A stretch of 40,963 nucleotides of DNA, from contig CAOJEC010000007.1 of assembly GCA_948433885.1 (NCBI GenBank), positions 1-40,963 on the forward strand, written 5' to 3'. Below the pieces are notes generated by a model. That model saw nothing but the letters and a program-made list of their open reading frames with translations. It searched no databases and was not told where the DNA came from. The stretch is from an uncultured bacterium. Lineage in GTDB: Bacteria > Bacillota_I > Bacilli_A > RF39 > UBA660. Position numbers and translations under genes: made by a program. Each line of letters starts with the position of its first letter. Position 1 is the first letter of the stretch. This document shows, in pieces, positions 31,691 to 39,324 of this stretch.

Positions 31691-32069
31691 TCGTATTGGA
31701 ATTGATCATTATGGTAATCGTATAATCATCTAGAAATTTGCCATTTTGACGTGGATCGGTCACATACTTTGGCCCCTTCTCCTCATCTTTGGTGATGTAT
31801 TCGGGAACCAAATCCTTGACATACACAACTTTAGTATAATATTGCACCCCGTCTATTGTTTGTTTGATACCTCCATCGACTATACTGCGATAGTTATCCT
31901 GTCCGTATATGACAGCAGAATTTTCCATCAATTCGGTTTTAGTACGAAAAGTTTTCTCCTTTGCCGCACTCGAAGTGTTCAATAAACTAGGTGCGACGAG
32001 TGCGATGATGACTGCCAAAACGACGATTACCGCAATCAATTCTACCAAAGTAAAGCCTTTTTTATCCAT
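31659..32069 (-). CDS. type IV pilin/pseudopilin-like protein
   Basis: The 136-residue protein starts MDKKGFTLVELIAVIVVLAVIIALVAP, a class-3 prepilin signal: cleavage after Gly5, N-terminal Phe, Glu at +5 and a hydrophobic helix. A globular domain of about 95 residues follows with beta strands at the end. It resembles ComGC and type II secretion pseudopilins, but the prepilin peptidase, ATPase and other pilus genes are not nearby, so it may be an orphan subunit of a machine coded elsewhere. The ATG at 32069 is preferred over a TTG nine bases upstream. It has its own promoter and terminator. Confidence 0.8.
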   Translation of the reverse strand: MDKKGFTLVELIAVIVVLAVIIALVAPSLLNTSSAAKEKTFRTKTELMENSAVIYGQDNYRSIVDGGIKQTIDGVQYYTKVVYVKDLVPEYITKDEEKGPKYVTDPRQNGKFLDDYTITIMINSNTRKVTAKFNAD

Positions 32070-32094
32070 CTTGATCAACTCTATTCTACAAAGT

Positions 32095-32124
32095 ATTTTA
32101 CCATATCATCGAACGGTTTTTCAA
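32095..32124 (-). promoter_or_regulatory. promoter of the pseudopilin gene
   Basis: On the minus strand TTGAAA, an 18-base spacer and TAAAAT precede the gene by about 25 bases. Confidence 0.55.
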
Positions 32125-32144
32125 GTCTCGCGAGCTACTGTATA

Positions 32145-32166
32145 CAAAATAAAAGCAAATCCTTTA
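32145..32166. repeat. 22-base repeat shared with the tRNA-Asn terminator region, copy 1
   Basis: The bases CAAAATAAAAGCAAATCC and the following four are identical to 34521-34542, and AAAGAATT follows in both. Here it lies just past the end of the second transglutaminase-like gene, where it could form a weak minus-strand terminator (AATTCTTT/AAAGGATT before TTTTATTTT). Confidence 0.55.
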
Positions 32167-32208
32167 CAAAGAATTCGATCGATATTCGAAAGTGCAAAAA
32201 CAATAGTT

Positions 32209-32967
32209 CTAAAATGATTTGTCCAATGTAAAAGAGCCATATATCCTTTCATCACCAATGTCGTGCATATCTTTACGCATAACTTCAGCTAATGATCGAG
32301 GAGTACATTCAATACCTTTTATTATATTATTATGTTGTTCATCTGAAAGGGTATAAAGTCCCAAAGTATACATTCTCTCACCTAATTCATCTTCGATCAA
32401 AGTTGGATTTTGAACATCGTATAGTACATGTCTTGTTGGATAACTATCTTGCTCTTTATCGACTAAAATAAAAGCATGCGGTTCACTAGGAGTATTTCTC
32501 GTTCTCAAATTCGATAATATCATCGAAGGTCTATGGTCCACTTTCCCTTTTCTATATAAATTATCTAAAATTATATATGTAGCTATAGATTTTTCACTAC
32601 ATAAAGCCACGTTTTTACCTTTTAAACTAGATAACTTCGTTCCAATGGGTCTACCTTCATCATCTAAAATACAATATTCATCATAAACATTTACTCTATC
32701 GCTATTTGAAGTCGACGAATAAAAGTAATTTTTGACTATGTTATATATATTCAATAATAGCTCTATGAAATCACTTGGCCACTCATTACCTTCTATAATT
32801 AGAAGTATTTCGTCAATAAAATCTTTGTCCACAATAATAGTTCCATAATCAGCCAAAAAAGTATTTCTAAATATACATCCTTCTTGTATAGAACCGTCGA
32901 TAATTGTTGGAGTGCAATTTATATCCCTTTCGATAAAACTAATATCTTTTACAATTTCTTTTGACAT
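32209..32967 (-). CDS. transglutaminase-like protein, second copy of the type
   Basis: The 252-residue protein has a possible Cys-His-Asp triad: GKNVALCSEKSIA with Cys123, SEPHAFILVD with His164, and HVLYDVQNP with Asp184, in the order and spacing of transglutaminase-like folds. The first 110 residues are strand and helix of unknown role. There is no signal peptide. Although it shares the triad logic of the 18.3-kb protein, the sequences are otherwise different. AAAGGAG stands before the ATG at 32967, and TTGAAA-17-TATTAT (33002-33030) could be the promoter. Codon use is AT-rich and it borders the tRNA-Asn island, so recent acquisition is likely. Substrate unknown. Confidence 0.55.
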   Translation of the reverse strand: MSKEIVKDISFIERDINCTPTIIDGSIQEGCIFRNTFLADYGTIIVDKDFIDEILLIIEGNEWPSDFIELLLNIYNIVKNYFYSSTSNSDRVNVYDEYCILDDEGRPIGTKLSSLKGKNVALCSEKSIATYIILDNLYRKGKVDHRPSMILSNLRTRNTPSEPHAFILVDKEQDSYPTRHVLYDVQNPTLIEDELGERMYTLGLYTLSDEQHNNIIKGIECTPRSLAEVMRKDMHDIGDERIYGSFTLDKSF

Positions 32968-33059
32968 GCGAATTCTCCTTTTCAACTAATAAGTAACGAC
33001 AATAATATTTTATCATAAATTAAATTTCAATTAGCATATTTTTAATCACTAAACAATAA

Positions 33060-33160
33060 AATAGACTTTTTCCCAAGGATTTTACATAAGTGATACCTTA
33101 TAAGTATTTATCCTCGGTCCAAACAAATGAATTGAAGGAATAAAAAGAAGTTATATTGAA
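33060..33160 (+). pseudogene. decayed copy of the type I toxin promoter and leader
   Basis: ATAGACTTTT, CCTCGGTCCA, GAAGGA and AAAGAAGTTAT occur here in the same order as in the intact locus at 33901-34063, but the -10 box has decayed (CATAAG), the leader is shorter and no hydrophobic frame follows. It looks like an older copy of the same unit. Confidence 0.5.
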
Positions 33161-33358
33161 TCTATCCTTCACACACATTACACACATTTTATTAACAAAT
33201 TTAAATAACTGTCATGCAAAAATAGTTTTTCACTTTCAAAGTCTTTTAATTGCTTCTTTTAAGTAAATTATACATTTTAGATGCATTAAAAAAGATGTAA
33301 AACTCATCTTTACTAAACCCCGCCCATATTACTCGACTATGGAAAAAAGGAAAAATTG

Positions 33359-33404
33359 AAGGGGCTGATGCAAAATTATTTACTTAATTTTGCATCAGCC
33401 CCTT
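33359..33404. repeat. perfect 20-bp inverted repeat with a six-base loop
   Basis: AAGGGGCTGATGCAAAATTA and its exact complement flank TTTACT and a T run follows on the plus strand. No plus-strand gene ends here. GGGGCTG...CAAAA is reminiscent of ends of some insertion sequences, so two abutting ends or a MITE is possible; a terminator is the plain reading. Confidence 0.6.
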
Positions 33405-33521
33405 TTTTATATTATCAATTTTTATTCCTTAGTGATGATTTGATATTTTTTGTTTATTTTTATATACACTAAAAAACCTTTATAAAGCATTTTCTCTACA
33501 AAGGTTTTGCAATTCTTAATA

Positions 33522-33564
33522 GCGCCTGATGCGGGACTCGAACCTACGACCTAACGGTTAACAG
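33522..33564 (-). repeat. truncated copy of the tRNA-Asn 3' half; candidate attachment site
   Basis: These 43 bases match 34571-34613 of tRNA-Asn with one substitution (position 33546). The match runs from the anticodon loop to the discriminator base and then stops; the CCA is CTA here. A duplicate of a tRNA 3' half in the same orientation is the usual trace of integration by a tRNA-targeting integrase. Confidence 0.8.
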
Positions 33565-33647
33565 TCATTCAAAATGTCCCATTTTTCTATATAAAATGGT
33601 AAACTTGTTAGTGGTGCATTAGTTCCTAACGCTTTCATAAATGTAAT

Positions 33648-33818
33648 ATGAAATGCAAAAATTTAAAAATAAGAACTAAAAAAGGGATTAAATTCGGACA
33701 CTTTAAATTGAAAGATAAAGAAGTAAATTTATTTTATCATGAGTGTTCGTTTGAGGTTCAATTTAACGGAAAACCGTTAAATAAAAAAGCACTCTTCCAT
33801 CATCGGGAAAAAGCATAA
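33648..33818 (+). pseudogene. 56-residue fragment, phage-protein-like
   Basis: A frame starting MKCKNLKIRTKKGIKFGHFK and continuing through EVNLFYHECSFEVQFNGKPL stays open for 56 codons. Its lysine-rich, single-CxxC-half character recalls the N-terminal part of small phage zinc-finger proteins, but this is only an impression. There is no ribosome binding site before the ATG, so it is probably a broken gene. Confidence 0.35.
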
Positions 33819-33901
33819 ATCCACCAAGTCTACGAAGATACCTAAAAAGGTTAAGCTAACTATGGGAACGTGATAATCATTATTGTACCTTAAATAAAGA
33901 A

Positions 33902-33930
33902 TAGACTTTTCCACCGTTATTTTGTATAAT
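33902..33930 (+). promoter_or_regulatory. promoter of the candidate type I toxin
   Basis: TAGACT, a 17-base spacer and TATAAT give a predicted start near 33938 and a leader of about 110 bases before the toxin frame. Confidence 0.6.
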
Positions 33931-34046
33931 GTTTGTGAGATATCTAGTTGTTAGGTACTTTTATAAACCTCGGTCCATAATTTTATTCTAAAGCAATTTA
34001 TTATACTTTTATCGGAAAGGGGGCGGTCGTACGGAAGGAGAAAGAA

Positions 34047-34118
34047 TTGAAAGAAGTTATAACCTTTATGGTTATGTTATTTCTCATTCTGCTTGTAGTT
34101 GCTACTATTTTAGCGTAA
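34047..34118 (+). CDS. candidate type I toxin, 23-residue hydrophobic peptide
   Basis: A TTG-started frame of 23 codons, MKEVITFMVMLFLILL plus seven more residues ending TILA, is a single membrane helix after a short charged start. GGAAGGAG lies six bases upstream, a very strong site. The size and make-up match membrane toxins of type I systems such as TxpA, BsrG and Fst, where an antisense RNA controls the mRNA. The leader and tail of the predicted mRNA are complementary in two nested blocks: 33939-33947 with 34234-34242, and 33969-33986 with 34201-34215. Such 5'-3' pairing keeps translation off in hok and AapA mRNAs. Convergent terminators overlap in the tail. No family match was checked. 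Confidence 0.55.
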   Translation: MKEVITFMVMLFLILLVVATILA

Positions 34119-34156
34119 TTATAGACAGAATCTTTCATCTAGAAGCTGCATCCGTG

Positions 34157-34194
34157 AAAAAAAAGAGTAACCTATCATCTCTGATTAGGTACTC
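34157..34194 (-). terminator. minus-strand terminator of a candidate antitoxin RNA
   Basis: On the minus strand GAGT.ACCTA and TAGGT.ACTC arms form a stem with one bulge followed by eight T residues. A transcript ending here would be antisense to the toxin mRNA tail (34157-34245). Its promoter was not identified with confidence. Confidence 0.55.
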
Positions 34195-34216
34195 GAAACC
34201 ATAAAATGGACCGAGA

Positions 34217-34248
34217 GTATCTAGCAAGCAAAACTAGATATCTTTTTT
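34217..34248 (+). terminator. terminator of the candidate toxin mRNA
   Basis: TATCTAG (34218-34224) and CTAGATA (34234-34240) pair around a nine-base loop and are followed by TTTTTT. The right arm is also complementary to the mRNA 5' end, so the two pairings compete. Confidence 0.65.
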
Positions 34249-34520
34249 AGTCCAATAACAAATGAATATTGAAGATTAGAAAGCATTAAGCACTAAATGG
34301 TTATTCTCTACTCTTCAGTATTATTTTAAACTATCTAGCATAAATTTGCAATACCAAATTGCCCCCTGCTAATAGTTGAGACTATATTATATACATTTTT
34401 GTGCAAATGTCAAGTGTATAGTCCTTGTATATATTATGCTTGCTTATGCACAATAAACACGTAATATTGTACATTTTTGTATAAAATCGTTTCTCTTATG
34501 CACAGTTTTGTGCACTAGAC

Positions 34521-34558
34521 CAAAATAAAAGCAAATCCTTTATCTAAAGAATTTGCTT
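34521..34558 (-). terminator. terminator of tRNA-Asn (second copy of the 22-base repeat)
   Basis: On the minus strand AAGCAAAT.CTTT and AAAG.ATTTGCTT pair around AGAT and run into TTATTTTG. The left part repeats the sequence at 32145-32166. Confidence 0.7.
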
Positions 34559-34568
34559 AATATTCAAA

Positions 34569-34644
34569 TGGCGCCTGATGCGGGACTCGAACCTGCGACC
34601 TAACGGTTAACAGCCGTGCGCTCTACCGACTGAGCTAATCAGGC
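34569..34644 (-). tRNA. tRNA-Asn (anticodon GTT)
   Basis: The minus strand reads GCCTGAT...ATCAGGC as the acceptor stem, AGCTC..GAGC as the D arm, CTGTTAA as the anticodon loop with anticodon GTT (34609-34611), GGTTCGAGTCC as the T arm, discriminator G and an encoded CCA. All arms fold and the gene appears functional; its 3' half is duplicated at 33522. Confidence 0.97.
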
Positions 34645-34655
34645 ATTGCTTCTTA

Positions 34656-34685
34656 ATTATATAACTAAAACTGTCATATAGTCAA
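34656..34685 (-). promoter_or_regulatory. promoter of tRNA-Asn
   Basis: On the minus strand TTGACT, an 18-base spacer and TATAAT precede the tRNA by about 12 bases. Confidence 0.7.
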
Positions 34686-34722
34686 GAACTTTTTTGCATT
34701 CGATTGCCTATTAGTATTATAC

Positions 34723-35664
34723 TCACTTTTTCTTAGGACGATACACGAAATCGACAGTTCGAACAGACGGTGCCAAAGTTTTTTCGATATCTTCCTGTGC
34801 ATATATATAGAATTTATAATATTCTGAACTCGATCTAAACATCGAAGCATTATCTTCTACAAAATCCGAATAAATTTTATGTCTTCTCTTTTCATCCAAG
34901 GTGGCCACTATGGCTTTTATGTACGAGATGCACATCATACATTCGCCCTTTTTCTCAATTTGACCGTTCTTACAACTTTTTCTATTTTCTTGAAATAATT
35001 CGCATATTTCTTTCATCAAATAATCGTATCTGAGTAATCTATTGATTGTAATATTGCTCCGAGCAGGAAGTAGTGCTTGTCCCCCGCTGACCTTTGTATG
35101 ATAAGCTCCCCAAGCATTGATTTGAAAAGGTAAACAATCGTCAATATCTTCTAGTGATTGCATGTCATTTTCGATGACTGCTCTTTCTATACGAGGAGAA
35201 TCTATCAAAATTCTTCTAGAAAAACGTATCAAAGACTCACTCACATCTTCAAACATTGTACTACTGAGGAGTAAGGAATTATAAAATAATCCGATTTCCA
35301 AATCTATTTGATTGGCTCCAGTAAATTGATCCAATACCGTACTTTGTTCTTTAAGCTTATAGCGCAATCTCGAGATCAAACGAATGTAATGATATGTAGC
35401 GTCCGCCATGAAAGGATTTATGCCAAGTGGTAAGTAGCTCCTCAAATATGCTCCTATCTTATCCCTGATCGCATCCTCTATAGAATAAACTTTCGTTTGT
35501 GAAAGAGTTATACTACTTAGAAGCGCATCCTCCCTATCTAAAAGGCCCAACAATTTCTCTTTGGAGTATTCTTCAGTCCCAATTTTATCGTATTCTTCTC
35601 TGATTGCTTTTCCTAATTCGAAAAGACTAGTAACTATCTTCATATCTTTAGTATCGATTGCCAT
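34723..35664 (-). CDS. protein of unknown function, helical, with a C-terminal cysteine cluster
   Basis: I do not recognise this 313-residue protein. It is mostly helical with no signal peptide or membrane segment. Near residue 240 it has KSCKNGQIEKKGECMMCI, a CX(n)CxxC cluster that could hold a metal, followed by a helical tail ending in a basic RPKKK. The gene stands alone between tRNA-Asn and a lipoprotein gene with a good promoter, and AAAGGGGA lies before the ATG. Single cytoplasmic proteins beside a tRNA integration site are sometimes cargo, but its codon use is like that of the core genes. Confidence 0.65.
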   Translation of the reverse strand: MAIDTKDMKIVTSLFELGKAIREEYDKIGTEEYSKEKLLGLLDREDALLSSITLSQTKVYSIEDAIRDKIGAYLRSYLPLGINPFMADATYHYIRLISRLRYKLKEQSTVLDQFTGANQIDLEIGLFYNSLLLSSTMFEDVSESLIRFSRRILIDSPRIERAVIENDMQSLEDIDDCLPFQINAWGAYHTKVSGGQALLPARSNITINRLLRYDYLMKEICELFQENRKSCKNGQIEKKGECMMCISYIKAIVATLDEKRRHKIYSDFVEDNASMFRSSSEYYKFYIYAQEDIEKTLAPSVRTVDFVYRPKKK

Positions 35665-35692
35665 AATGAGTCCCCTTTCTCATTTGGCGCTT

Positions 35693-35721
35693 ATTCTACC
35701 ACCGATTTCCAAAAAAAACAA
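35693..35721 (-). promoter_or_regulatory. promoter of the 34.7-35.7 kb gene
   Basis: On the minus strand TTGTTT, a 17-base spacer and TAGAAT precede the start codon by about 29 bases. Confidence 0.5.
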
Positions 35722-35728
35722 GTAAAAA

Positions 35729-36283
35729 CTACGCAACTGTATCAGTTTCGTAGTCATATATGCCGTGGATCTTCTCCAAAGTATCGTTGTCTAATTGTTC
35801 TATAGTCCAAATTCCGTCTTTCATTATCAAATCGAATTCGATTGTATAAGTTATAGTCTCATCAAATTTTTGCATTTTATCGAGCTTATAATCGATATAT
35901 TTTTCACGATCGTAAGAACCATCAGTATAAAATTCGCTCGAATTGTCAGCCAAGTATTTACCCGCTTCTTTGCTGGCTTTGTACAGATCTTTGACCTCGA
36001 TAGAAGCTTCCACTTTCGCTTCATCGCCATCGATTTTTTCATCTTTGATATCGTATTTGATAGTAGAATATTCTTTCTTTATGATATCTTTGTATTTTTC
36101 TTTTTGAGAATCGGACAAATTTTGCTCTGCCATATATGATTCCAATTCATCCATTATATCCTTGTCGTTCTTGATGTAACGATTGAACATATCTTCTACT
36201 CTCTCACTGGGCGTAAAATTGCCAAAACAACCGACGAGTAAAAAAATAGCAGAAATGACAAACGCAATTCTAAACTTTTTCAT
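35729..36283 (-). CDS. putative lipoprotein of unknown function
   Basis: The 184-residue protein starts MKKFRIAFVISAIFLLVGCFG, a lipoprotein signal with lipobox LLVGC, so it should be lipid-anchored outside the membrane. The mature part has a helical segment (SERVEDMFNRYIKNDKDIMDEL) and a strand-rich C-terminal half with EAKVEASIEV and IWTIEQLD, the pattern of NTF2-like or DUF4878/DUF5105-type Firmicutes lipoproteins. That family call is tentative. The ATG at 36283 is chosen since it begins the signal; the frame opens earlier at 36334 without a good ribosome site. It is divergent from trpS. Confidence 0.75.
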   Translation of the reverse strand: MKKFRIAFVISAIFLLVGCFGNFTPSERVEDMFNRYIKNDKDIMDELESYMAEQNLSDSQKEKYKDIIKKEYSTIKYDIKDEKIDGDEAKVEASIEVKDLYKASKEAGKYLADNSSEFYTDGSYDREKYIDYKLDKMQKFDETITYTIEFDLIMKDGIWTIEQLDNDTLEKIHGIYDYETDTVA

Positions 36284-36366
36284 AGTATCACTCTTCTCAC
36301 CCTTATTATGTATTAATATGGCAAATTTATTCAAAAAGTGTTAAAATGAATTCGGGTGAAGAATTT

Positions 36367-37356
36367 ATGAAAAGATTAATATCAGGTGTTAAACCTACAG
36401 GAGAATTTACTTTAGGCAACTACATAGGTGCCATCAGACAATTCGTCGAAATGCAAAGCAATTACGAATCATTCGTCTTTGTCGCCGATTTGCACGCGTT
36501 GACCATTTACAACGATCCGACTGAATTGCACAATAGAATAAGAGAATTGGTAGGAATCTATTTGGCTTGCGGCCTAGATCCTAAATATACGACTCTCTTC
36601 ATTCAGTCTGAAAATTTGTATCACGCTAATCTTTCATGGGTTCTCGAATGTAACAGTTACATGGGAGAAATGTCTCGAATGACTCAATTCAAAGACAAAT
36701 CTAAAAACAAGGGCAACGATTCCATATCAGTTGGATTATTTACTTATCCGGATTTGATGGCTTCTGACATAATCTTATATGATGCCGATGTCGTCCCGGT
36801 AGGAATCGATCAAAAACAACACGTCGAACTGGCAAGAAATTTGGTAGAACGTTTCAATCACAAATATGGCGATACATTTAAAGTACCAGAACCTATCGTC
36901 CCCGAAGCTGGAGCAAAGATTTACGATTTGCAAAATCCTACAAAAAAGATGAGCAAATCCGATGAATCGGGTAAAGGATGCATAATGCTTCTCGAAAGTC
37001 CTGAAAGTGCCAAAAAGAAGATCATGTCTGCCGTGACCGATTCCGAAAACAAAATATACTACGATCCTGACAATAAACCAGGTATTTCCAATTTGCTAGT
37101 AATTTACTCTTCTTTAGAACGAGTATCTATAGAAGAAGTAGTCAAAAAGTTCGAAAACTCTAACTACGGAGAATTCAAACGTGAAGTAGCCGACTCAGTT
37201 GCCAATTTTCTTACGAATTTACAAGCAAAATATGAAGAAATCGTCTCTGGCGATCTTATTGACAAAACCTTGGATGAATCGAATGAAAAAGTTCGCAAAT
37301 TGGCAGAAGCAAAAGTAAAAGAAGTATTTAAAAAAATCGGCGTAGGCCGATACTAA
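36367..37356 (+). CDS. trpS: tryptophanyl-tRNA synthetase
   Basis: The 329-residue class I enzyme has the HIGH-like motif as PTGEFTLGNYIGA at about 10-22, VPVGIDQKQHVELARN in the tryptophan-binding part, and the signature KKMSKSDESG. It is the standard bacterial TrpRS of about 330 residues. The start at 36367 follows GGGTGAAG; the earlier ATG at 36346 overlaps the probable -10 box (TAAAAT, 36342-36347) and is unlikely. No T-box precedes it, in contrast to thrS. It ends at a terminator. Confidence 0.96.
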   Translation: MKRLISGVKPTGEFTLGNYIGAIRQFVEMQSNYESFVFVADLHALTIYNDPTELHNRIRELVGIYLACGLDPKYTTLFIQSENLYHANLSWVLECNSYMGEMSRMTQFKDKSKNKGNDSISVGLFTYPDLMASDIILYDADVVPVGIDQKQHVELARNLVERFNHKYGDTFKVPEPIVPEAGAKIYDLQNPTKKMSKSDESGKGCIMLLESPESAKKKIMSAVTDSENKIYYDPDNKPGISNLLVIYSSLERVSIEEVVKKFENSNYGEFKREVADSVANFLTNLQAKYEEIVSGDLIDKTLDESNEKVRKLAEAKVKEVFKKIGVGRY

Positions 37357-37380
37357 GAAAGACACTCGTCTTCTTTTTTA
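37354..37380 (+). terminator. terminator after trpS
   Basis: AAGA.AGAC and GTCTTCTT pair around a short ACTC loop and run into TTTTTT, directly at the stop codon. Confidence 0.75.
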
Positions 37381-37385
37381 TTGAG

Positions 37386-37646
37386 TCACTTTTCGTTTCT
37401 ATATTCTACGATATCTTCTATCTTACAATCGAGTTCGTTGCATAACTTCGCGATTATATCTAGATCCAATCTCGTTAAATCACCTTTGATCAATCGTTGC
37501 ATGCTGTTGAAATCGATCTCTTTCTTATTTTTAACTGAATTCTTTGTCACATTTTTCTCATCCAAAAGTGAATTCAACTTGAAAATATAATAACCATCCT
37601 GATACTTCACTTTGTAAGTTTTTTCTAACTTAGATTTAACTGCCAT
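37386..37646 (-). CDS. small XRE/HTH-type DNA-binding protein
   Basis: The 86-residue protein has a helix-turn-helix of the Cro/C1 type (HTH_26-like): LNSLLDEKNVTKNSVKNK, then FNSMQRLIKGDLTRLDLDII as the recognition region, and AKLCNELDCKIEDIVEY as the closing helices. The ending CNELDCKIEDIVEY is typical of YozG-like regulators. The first 25 residues form a basic extension. The ATG at 37646 has GGAGG nine bases before it. It follows dusB by 57 bases and may share its transcript; targets are unknown. Confidence 0.8.
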   Translation of the reverse strand: MAVKSKLEKTYKVKYQDGYYIFKLNSLLDEKNVTKNSVKNKKEIDFNSMQRLIKGDLTRLDLDIIAKLCNELDCKIEDIVEYRNEK

Positions 37647-37703
37647 ATTCAATAGCCTCCATAATCAAAATTCTAACATCATAGGGGCTTATAAAACAGT
37701 TGA

Positions 37704-38678
37704 TTAGGAGCAATCATCATAATAATTTTTTAGTATATCGAATATCTCTTGAGATGACTTGGAAGCACAAATTTTGTTCTTTATCTCGGCACTTTTAGGC
37801 ATACCTTTCAAATACCAAATGGCATGACTTCGTATCTCTAAAAGAGCTAACTTTTGAGGTTTATCTTCGAGCAACAGTTCGTAATGGCGTCTTATCATCT
37901 CTATCTTTTCTTTATTGCTAGGAACGGTCTCGATCGAGCCATTTTCCAAATATTCTTTTATTTGAGCAATGAGCCACGGATTTCCGAGAACTCCTCTTCC
38001 TATCATGATCGCGTCGCAATGCGTTTCATCTAGCATTTTTTTAGCTAGTTCGGGACTAGTCACATCTCCATTGCCGATTACAGGAATGGATACGGCTTCT
38101 TTGACTTGCTTTATTATGTTCCAATCGGCCGACCCTGAGTAACCTTGAGCTCGAGTCCTCGCATGAACTGCTATGGCCGAAGCTCCGGCTTTCTCACATA
38201 CTTTGGCCACTTCGACAGCATTTATATGCGCCTCATCCCAACCGCTTCGAATCTTGACAGTCACAGGTACATCTACAGCTTCGACAACGGCCGAGACTAT
38301 CTCGTAGATCTTCTTTGGATCTTTTAAAAGATGGCTACCCGCTTGAGCCCGAACGGCCACTTTAGGTACAGGGCACCCCATGTTGATGTCGATGATATCG
38401 GGATGCATGTATTCTTCAATTCTTTTAGCCGCTACGACAAACGACTCGACATCCGAACCGAATATTTGTTGAACAATCGGTCTTTCACAATCTTCCATTT
38501 TCAATAAATCGAAAGTTTTTTCATTCTCGTACGCGATAGCTTTGTCGCTGACCATCTCCGCATAGATGAGATCCGCACCCATCTCTTTTATGATTTTACG
38601 ATAGGCCGAATTGGATATGCCAGCCATAGGAGCCAAAACGACAGGACCTTTTATCTTTACATTGCCTATCTTCCACAT
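37704..38678 (-). CDS. dusB: tRNA-dihydrouridine synthase (DusB family)
   Basis: The 324-residue flavoprotein shows the Dus TIM-barrel pattern: [15 protein letters not shown] at the start, [10 protein letters not shown] with the conserved Cys102, [30 protein letters not shown] with the catalytic region, VIGNGDVTS and [12 protein letters not shown] for FMN phosphate binding. It reduces uridines of tRNA to dihydrouridine. After GCPVPK the usual VVKNGAGS is VAVRAQAGS, a small departure. It overlaps pduL by 13 bases, so translation is coupled. Confidence 0.93.
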   Translation of the reverse strand: MWKIGNVKIKGPVVLAPMAGISNSAYRKIIKEMGADLIYAEMVSDKAIAYENEKTFDLLKMEDCERPIVQQIFGSDVESFVVAAKRIEEYMHPDIIDINMGCPVPKVAVRAQAGSHLLKDPKKIYEIVSAVVEAVDVPVTVKIRSGWDEAHINAVEVAKVCEKAGASAIAVHARTRAQGYSGSADWNIIKQVKEAVSIPVIGNGDVTSPELAKKMLDETHCDAIMIGRGVLGNPWLIAQIKEYLENGSIETVPSNKEKIEMIRRHYELLLEDKPQKLALLEIRSHAIWYLKGMPKSAEIKNKICASKSSQEIFDILKNYYDDCS

Positions 38679-39226
38679 AACTCTAACTCCACGATATCTC
38701 CATTTGCAAGATTGTATTCACTGGCTTCATCTTTGTCGATATGCAATTCGAAGAACCCATTTTGAGACACTTTCACATTCGAATAAAATTCATCCCCACT
38801 AGAAGTTGTAATTTTGACAATATCCCGTTCGTGCAACCCTAGTTCATCTTCTCTACCTGTCGGAACATGAACGTGCTTCTCGGCTCTAATCACCCCGTCG
38901 ACCGAACATTTACCTATGTCGGTCACAAGATTTACCGAAGGAGTATTATCCAAATCGCCACTTCTTCTAACCGGCAACTCTATACCGAGAAGTTCGGCAT
39001 CACTACCTAAAAGCTCAACTTGATTGCAATCACGAAAAGGCCCGACAATGCGGACATTTTTTATAGTTTTTTCACCATATTCTACATCGACCGTCTCATC
39101 GGACGCGAACTCTCCTATTTGATTGAGTGCTCTTTTGCACTTCAAATCTTTCTTGCCAAACAATACTTCGTATGTCCCTTTAGTCAAATGAACATGTCTA
39201 TTGCTGATTCCGACCGTTACTTTCAT
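38666..39226 (-). CDS. pduL: phosphate propanoyl/acetyltransferase PduL
   Basis: The 186-residue protein matches Pdu[12 protein letters not shown] at the start with the first metal histidines, the [21 protein letters not shown] segment (family GPxRxxTQVE), and AEKHVHVP in the second barrel. PduL moves an acyl group between phosphate and CoA, replacing Pta. It lacks the N-terminal encapsulation peptide of microcompartment forms and no pdu or eut genes are near, so it is likely the housekeeping phosphotransacetylase for acetate production. The start at 39226 has AAAGGCG before it and a strong promoter. Confidence 0.93.
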   Translation of the reverse strand: MKVTVGISNRHVHLTKGTYEVLFGKKDLKCKRALNQIGEFASDETVDVEYGEKTIKNVRIVGPFRDCNQVELLGSDAELLGIELPVRRSGDLDNTPSVNLVTDIGKCSVDGVIRAEKHVHVPTGREDELGLHERDIVKITTSSGDEFYSNVKVSQNGFFELHIDKDEASEYNLANGDIVELELCGR

Positions 39227-39250
39227 AAGCACAACGCCTTTCTATAGTAC

Positions 39251-39279
39251 ATTATACCAAAGTAATGGATCTTTGTAAA
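39251..39279 (-). promoter_or_regulatory. promoter of the pduL-dusB unit
   Basis: On the minus strand TTTACA, a 17-base spacer and TATAAT give a short leader to pduL. Confidence 0.7.
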
Positions 39280-39324
39280 ATCATATGTACAGTTGACATG
39301 AAGTCGACTAGGACTTTACTATAA

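Larger units (their letters stand above)
32986..33521. other. non-coding stretch next to the tRNA-Asn island
   Basis: No gene over 30 codons has a ribosome binding site here. It contains a decayed copy of the toxin-locus promoter and leader (33060-33160), a doubled ACACACATT, a 20-bp perfect inverted repeat (33359-33404), and a hairpin with arms AAAACCTTT and AAAGGTTTT (about 33472-33508) that on the minus strand ends in a T run and would act as terminator for the truncated tRNA copy. Confidence 0.5.
33565..34568. mobile_element. remnant of an element integrated at tRNA-Asn
   Basis: The kilobase between the truncated tRNA copy and tRNA-Asn is bounded by the 43-base repeat. It holds a 56-codon phage-like fragment, a candidate type I toxin locus, and the terminator that now serves the tRNA. 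No integrase or structural gene is left, so it is a deletion derivative or a very small element. The composition is more AT-rich than the core genes. Confidence 0.6.
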
